A DNA stretch of 64,000 bases, from positions 8,401-72,400 of the forward strand of contig DGUI01000017.1 of the NCBI GenBank assembly GCA_002394605.1. Direction: 5' to 3'. The notes under the pieces are model-generated. The model searched no databases. It was not told the DNA's origin and was given only the letters and a program-made list of their open reading frames with translations. The DNA comes from Mageeibacillus sp. UBA4314 (lineage in GTDB: Bacteria; Bacillota; Clostridia; Saccharofermentanales; Saccharofermentanaceae). A program made the position numbers and the translations under genes. This document shows positions 61,064-64,000 of this stretch, one piece after another (positions within the stretch are counted from its first letter, which is position 1; each line of letters opens with the position of its first letter).

Positions 61064-63853
61064 TCACTTATGCAAACGGGAAGATATGAATTTGTGGATT
61101 TCGCCTGCGATGAACGGCAGAAGAGCTACAGGCAGGATGAACAGCCATGCCATGGGCGGCAGTGCAACATTGTCAAAAGCACTGTTAACACCGGGGATGT
61201 ATATAACTGCCATAAGTATGAGCATCGATGCAAGCGTAGCCCAGTTCATCATCTTGTTCGAGAAGAGTCCGAGCTTGAACACTGACACGCGTTCCGACCT
61301 TGCAGCATACGCCCTGAAGAGTTCCGCACATACGAGAGTTGCAAGTGCGACCGTTCTTGCTACGGCTATGGGCTTTGCACCCTCAACGCTGATAAAACCG
61401 AGGCAGCCGGTGAGCGTAAGAAGGAACGCGCCGCCTACTGCAGCAAAGATCGCAAGAGCCTGTACGGCGATGTTCGCCTTCATCTTGCCGTTGATGATCG
61501 GTTCATCAGATCTTCTCGGAGGAAGGTTCATGATGTCAGGTTCTCCTGCCTCACGGCCAAGTGCCAGTGCAGGGAAACTGTCAGTTACGAGGTTGAGCAG
61601 CAGGAGCTGGATAGCAGTAAGTGGTGCTGCGATGCCGGAGATGACAGAACCCGGGATGAGAGAGAGAAGGAAGATTATTAGGATCTCACCGACATTACAT
61701 GACAGGAGGAAGCCGATAAACTTACGGATGTTCGAATAGATGATACGTCCTTCTTCGACCGCCTTGACTATGGTTGCAAAGTTATCATCCATGAGGATCA
61801 TGTCTGCTGCATTCTTCGATACATCAGTTCCGGTAATACCCATGGCAACGCCGATGTCTGCAGCCTTCAGAGCCATTGCATCGTTGACGCCGTCTCCAGT
61901 CATTGAAGCGATGTGGCCATTCTTCTTCAGTCCCTCCACGATCCTTACCTTATGTTCAGGAGATACTCTCGCATATACGTTTGTCTGTTCAACAACGTTC
62001 GTGAGTTCCTCATCAGTAACCTGATCCAATTCCTCACCGCTCAGGGCACCTGTTCCCTTCTCCTTCATTTCGTCAGTGAGCATTCCGAGGTTATCGGCGA
62101 TCGCAGCGGCAGACAGCTTGTAGTCACCCGTGATCATTACCGTTCTGATGCCTGCCTTCTTGCAGACTGCTATGGCATCCTTCGCCTCTTCCCTCGCGGG
62201 ATCGATCATGCCGATGAGACCTATGAAGATCATGTCCGTCTCATCCTCAAAATCAGGTGAGGACTCATGCCCTGACTCAAATTCCCTGCATGCGAAAGCG
62301 AGCACTCTGATCGCACCCGACGCATAATCGTTATTGACCTTGCTGATCCTCTTGAGGACTTCAGGAGTCATATCCCTGACCTCACCGTCATGGAGGTACT
62401 TCGTGCACCTTGAGAAGATGATGTCAGGTGCACCCTTGGTGTAGCTGACGATCTTACCTTCTCTTATTCCGGTGTGATAAGTTGTCATCATCTTACGGTC
62501 TGAATCGAAAGGAAGCTCTGCCACACGCTCATACTTCCTGTTCATCTCTTCCCTTGTGTAGCCGGTCTTATTGCCGAGTGTCGTGAGCGAACCTTCCGTA
62601 GGATCTCCGATGCATGAGTATTCACCGTCCTCAGACTTGTTGATCGATGCATCGTTACAGAGCACTGCAGCTCTGATCAGTGATTCAAGTACGCCCTCAG
62701 GCTTCTGTTCCACACCGTCCGCATTAACCACGGCACCCTCGGGAGCATATCCGTTTCCCGTAACGCTGTACATATCGCTTCCGTCAAAGAGTGCCTTGAC
62801 CGTCATCTGGTTCTGTGTGAGAGTACCCGTCTTGTCTGAGCAGATAACGTCAACACATCCTAATGTCTCAACGGCAAGGAGTCTCTTAACGACTGCACGG
62901 TTCTTTGCCATCCTCGTCATGCCGATCGACAATACGATCGTTACGACTGCAGCAAGACCTTCAGGGATAGCTGCGACTGCAAGAGATACGGCAGTCATGA
63001 GGGCCTCGTTCCATTCAACGTTCTGCAGGAATACACCTACGACAAAAACTATGATGCAGACGATGATGCATACTACTGCGAGTATCTTTCCGAGCTTGTC
63101 GAGGCTCTTCTTCAGAGGCGTTGCCTCATCCTGCATATTCGTCAGCTTATTTGCGATCTTACCGAGTTCCGTATCCCTTGCCGTTCCGATAACGACACCG
63201 GTTGCCCTTCCGTAAGTAACGGCAGTACCCATGAACAGCATATTGGATCTGTCTCCGATCGGGCATTCCTGAGGCAGAACAGAATCCGCATTCTTATCAA
63301 CGGGAACCGATTCACCGGTAAGTGATGATTCTTCAGCTTTAAGTGATGATGATGTGATGAGCCTGACGTCAGCAGGTATCGAATCGCCGGCATCGATGGA
63401 CAGGATGTCACCGGGAACGATGTTAGCCGAATCGACAACGGTAACTTCGCCATCCCTTATGACCTTTGCCTTGGGACTGCTCATCTTCTTAAGCGCTGCA
63501 AGTGCCTGATCAGCCTTGCCTTCCTGATACACGCCGAGCACAGCGTTCAGGATGATGATGGCAAGGATAACCCCGACATCGATCCAGCCTTCAGGCTCAC
63601 CTTCCCTGTACGCCATGAACGCAGAAAGACCTGCAGCAACAATGAGGATGATGACCATCGCATCAGCAAACTGCGACAGGAACTTCTTCCACAGGGGAAC
63701 CTTCTTCTCTTCTCCAAGAGAGTTCTGCCCGAACCTGACGAGCCTCTCCTCCGCTTCAGCCGCGCTCAAGCCTTTTGTCTTATCTGTTTCCAACTCAGCA
63801 ATAACTGAATCGACATCTCTGCAGAAACTGTCCTTAATGTGACCTGCTTCCAT
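61064..63853 (-). CDS. Calcium-transporting P-type ATPase
   Basis: 929 aa, P2A type. TGES actuator motif (LTGESVPVD), phosphorylation motif CSDKTGTLT, hinge MTGDGVNDAMALKAADIGVAMG, and ion-site helices AIPEGL (M4) and LLLNLVTDSFPALALG (M6), consistent with Ca2+ export. About ten transmembrane helices. ATG 63853 is preferred over GTG 63862. It lies between secG and the tRNA-Phe terminator. Confidence 0.93.
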   Translation of the reverse strand: MEAGHIKDSFCRDVDSVIAELETDKTKGLSAAEAEERLVRFGQNSLGEEKKVPLWKKFLSQFADAMVIILIVAAGLSAFMAYREGEPEGWIDVGVILAIIILNAVLGVYQEGKADQALAALKKMSSPKAKVIRDGEVTVVDSANIVPGDILSIDAGDSIPADVRLITSSSLKAEESSLTGESVPVDKNADSVLPQECPIGDRSNMLFMGTAVTYGRATGVVIGTARDTELGKIANKLTNMQDEATPLKKSLDKLGKILAVVCIIVCIIVFVVGVFLQNVEWNEALMTAVSLAVAAIPEGLAAVVTIVLSIGMTRMAKNRAVVKRLLAVETLGCVDVICSDKTGTLTQNQMTVKALFDGSDMYSVTGNGYAPEGAVVNADGVEQKPEGVLESLIRAAVLCNDASINKSEDGEYSCIGDPTEGSLTTLGNKTGYTREEMNRKYERVAELPFDSDRKMMTTYHTGIREGKIVSYTKGAPDIIFSRCTKYLHDGEVRDMTPEVLKRISKVNNDYASGAIRVLAFACREFESGHESSPDFEDETDMIFIGLIGMIDPAREEAKDAIAVCKKAGIRTVMITGDYKLSAAAIADNLGMLTDEMKEKGTGALSGEELDQVTDEELTNVVEQTNVYARVSPEHKVRIVEGLKKNGHIASMTGDGVNDAMALKAADIGVAMGITGTDVSKNAADMILMDDNFATIVKAVEEGRIIYSNIRKFIGFLLSCNVGEILIIFLLSLIPGSVISGIAAPLTAIQLLLLNLVTDSFPALALGREAGEPDIMNLPPRRSDEPIINGKMKANIAVQALAIFAAVGGAFLLTLTGCLGFISVEGAKPIAVARTVALATLVCAELFRAYAARSERVSVFKLGLFSNKMMNWATLASMLILMAVIYIPGVNSAFDNVALPPMAWLFILPVALLPFIAGEIHKFISSRLHK

Positions 63854-63921
63854 CGCTATCACCCATCCTGTTAATTATTATATTTATAGCCATACGTGCA
63901 AATTATACTACGGTCAGGCAA

Positions 63922-63951
63922 AAAGACAAAAAGCCACTCATCTGAGTGGCT
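63922..63951 (-). terminator. Terminator after tRNA-Phe
   Basis: Minus strand AGCCACTCA-ga-TGAGTGGCT followed by TTTTTGTCTTTTTG, starting 4 nt after the tRNA 3' end. Confidence 0.85.
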
Positions 63952-63955
63952 GTTC

Positions 63956-64000
63956 TGGTGCCCAGAGGCGGAATCGAACCACCGACACGGGGATTTTCAG
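63956..64000 (-). tRNA. tRNA-Phe (GAA), 3' part, cut by window edge
   Basis: The minus strand reads an anticodon loop CTGAAAATCC (anticodon GAA), variable loop, T-arm GGTGG-TTCGATT-CCGCC, acceptor strand TCTGGGC, discriminator A and encoded CCA (63958-63956). The 5' half lies beyond the window. Confidence 0.92.

Noticed and set aside
1..64000. CRISPR array.
   Set aside because: No set of regularly spaced repeats was seen in any intergenic region.

Overview
The window is a gene-dense bacterial chromosome segment. The sequence suggests an anaerobic member of the Clostridia (Bacillota), of the kind found in gut or rumen. Evidence for this is the pair of T-box riboswitches, a type III glutamine synthetase beside an ANTAR antiterminator, an Amt-PII fusion, MutS2, MtaB, YvcK, and strong TTGACA promoters with 17-bp spacers. 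I cannot name the genus from sequence alone.

Left third (1-21.2 kb): nitrogen assimilation and pyrimidines. A truncated glnN (GSIII) is divergent from a unit encoding a short GSI-like protein, an ANTAR antiterminator and CTP synthase (pyrG). Two further N units follow: gltB-gltD-carA-carB/dapF (minus strand), in which carbamoyl-phosphate synthase is fused to diaminopimelate epimerase, and an amt-PII fusion (plus strand). All four N transcripts begin with a TTGACA-17 promoter, a small hairpin whose six-base loop has A at position 1 and G at position 4, and an overlapping intrinsic terminator. That is the expected target of the ANTAR protein, so one regulator probably controls all four. The GSI-like protein lacks several catalytic and metal-binding residues and may be a regulator rather than an enzyme. 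A LacI-fold/GGDEF protein, a BrnT/BrnA toxin-antitoxin pair and a small Cro/CI-type regulator lie between.

Middle (21.2-46 kb): an ECF sigma factor with a membrane anti-sigma-like partner; an SDR oxidoreductase; the complete trpEGDCFBA operon behind a UGG-specifier T-box; and a secreted cell-wall-binding L,D-transpeptidase. A tight minus-strand operon then holds a small membrane protein, yvcK, a radical SAM/SPASM enzyme, an HPr-kinase-like ATPase, a PqqD-like protein, an S26 signal peptidase of Ser/His type and an ABC exporter. The last five look like a peptide-modification and export system without a visible precursor gene. An orphan PilT ATPase, a YfhO-type membrane glycosyltransferase with two membrane partners, and an acyl-CoA synthetase divergent from plsC follow.

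Right third (46-64 kb): mostly housekeeping. It holds dnaE-pfkA-mutS2-vanZ, T-box-controlled aspS-mtaB, rnr, secG, a Ca2+-type P-ATPase and the 3' part of a tRNA-Phe gene. Between secG and rnr lies a 456-bp non-autonomous mobile element with 15-bp perfect inverted ends, an 8-bp target duplication and an internal tandem repeat of hairpins showing compensatory changes.
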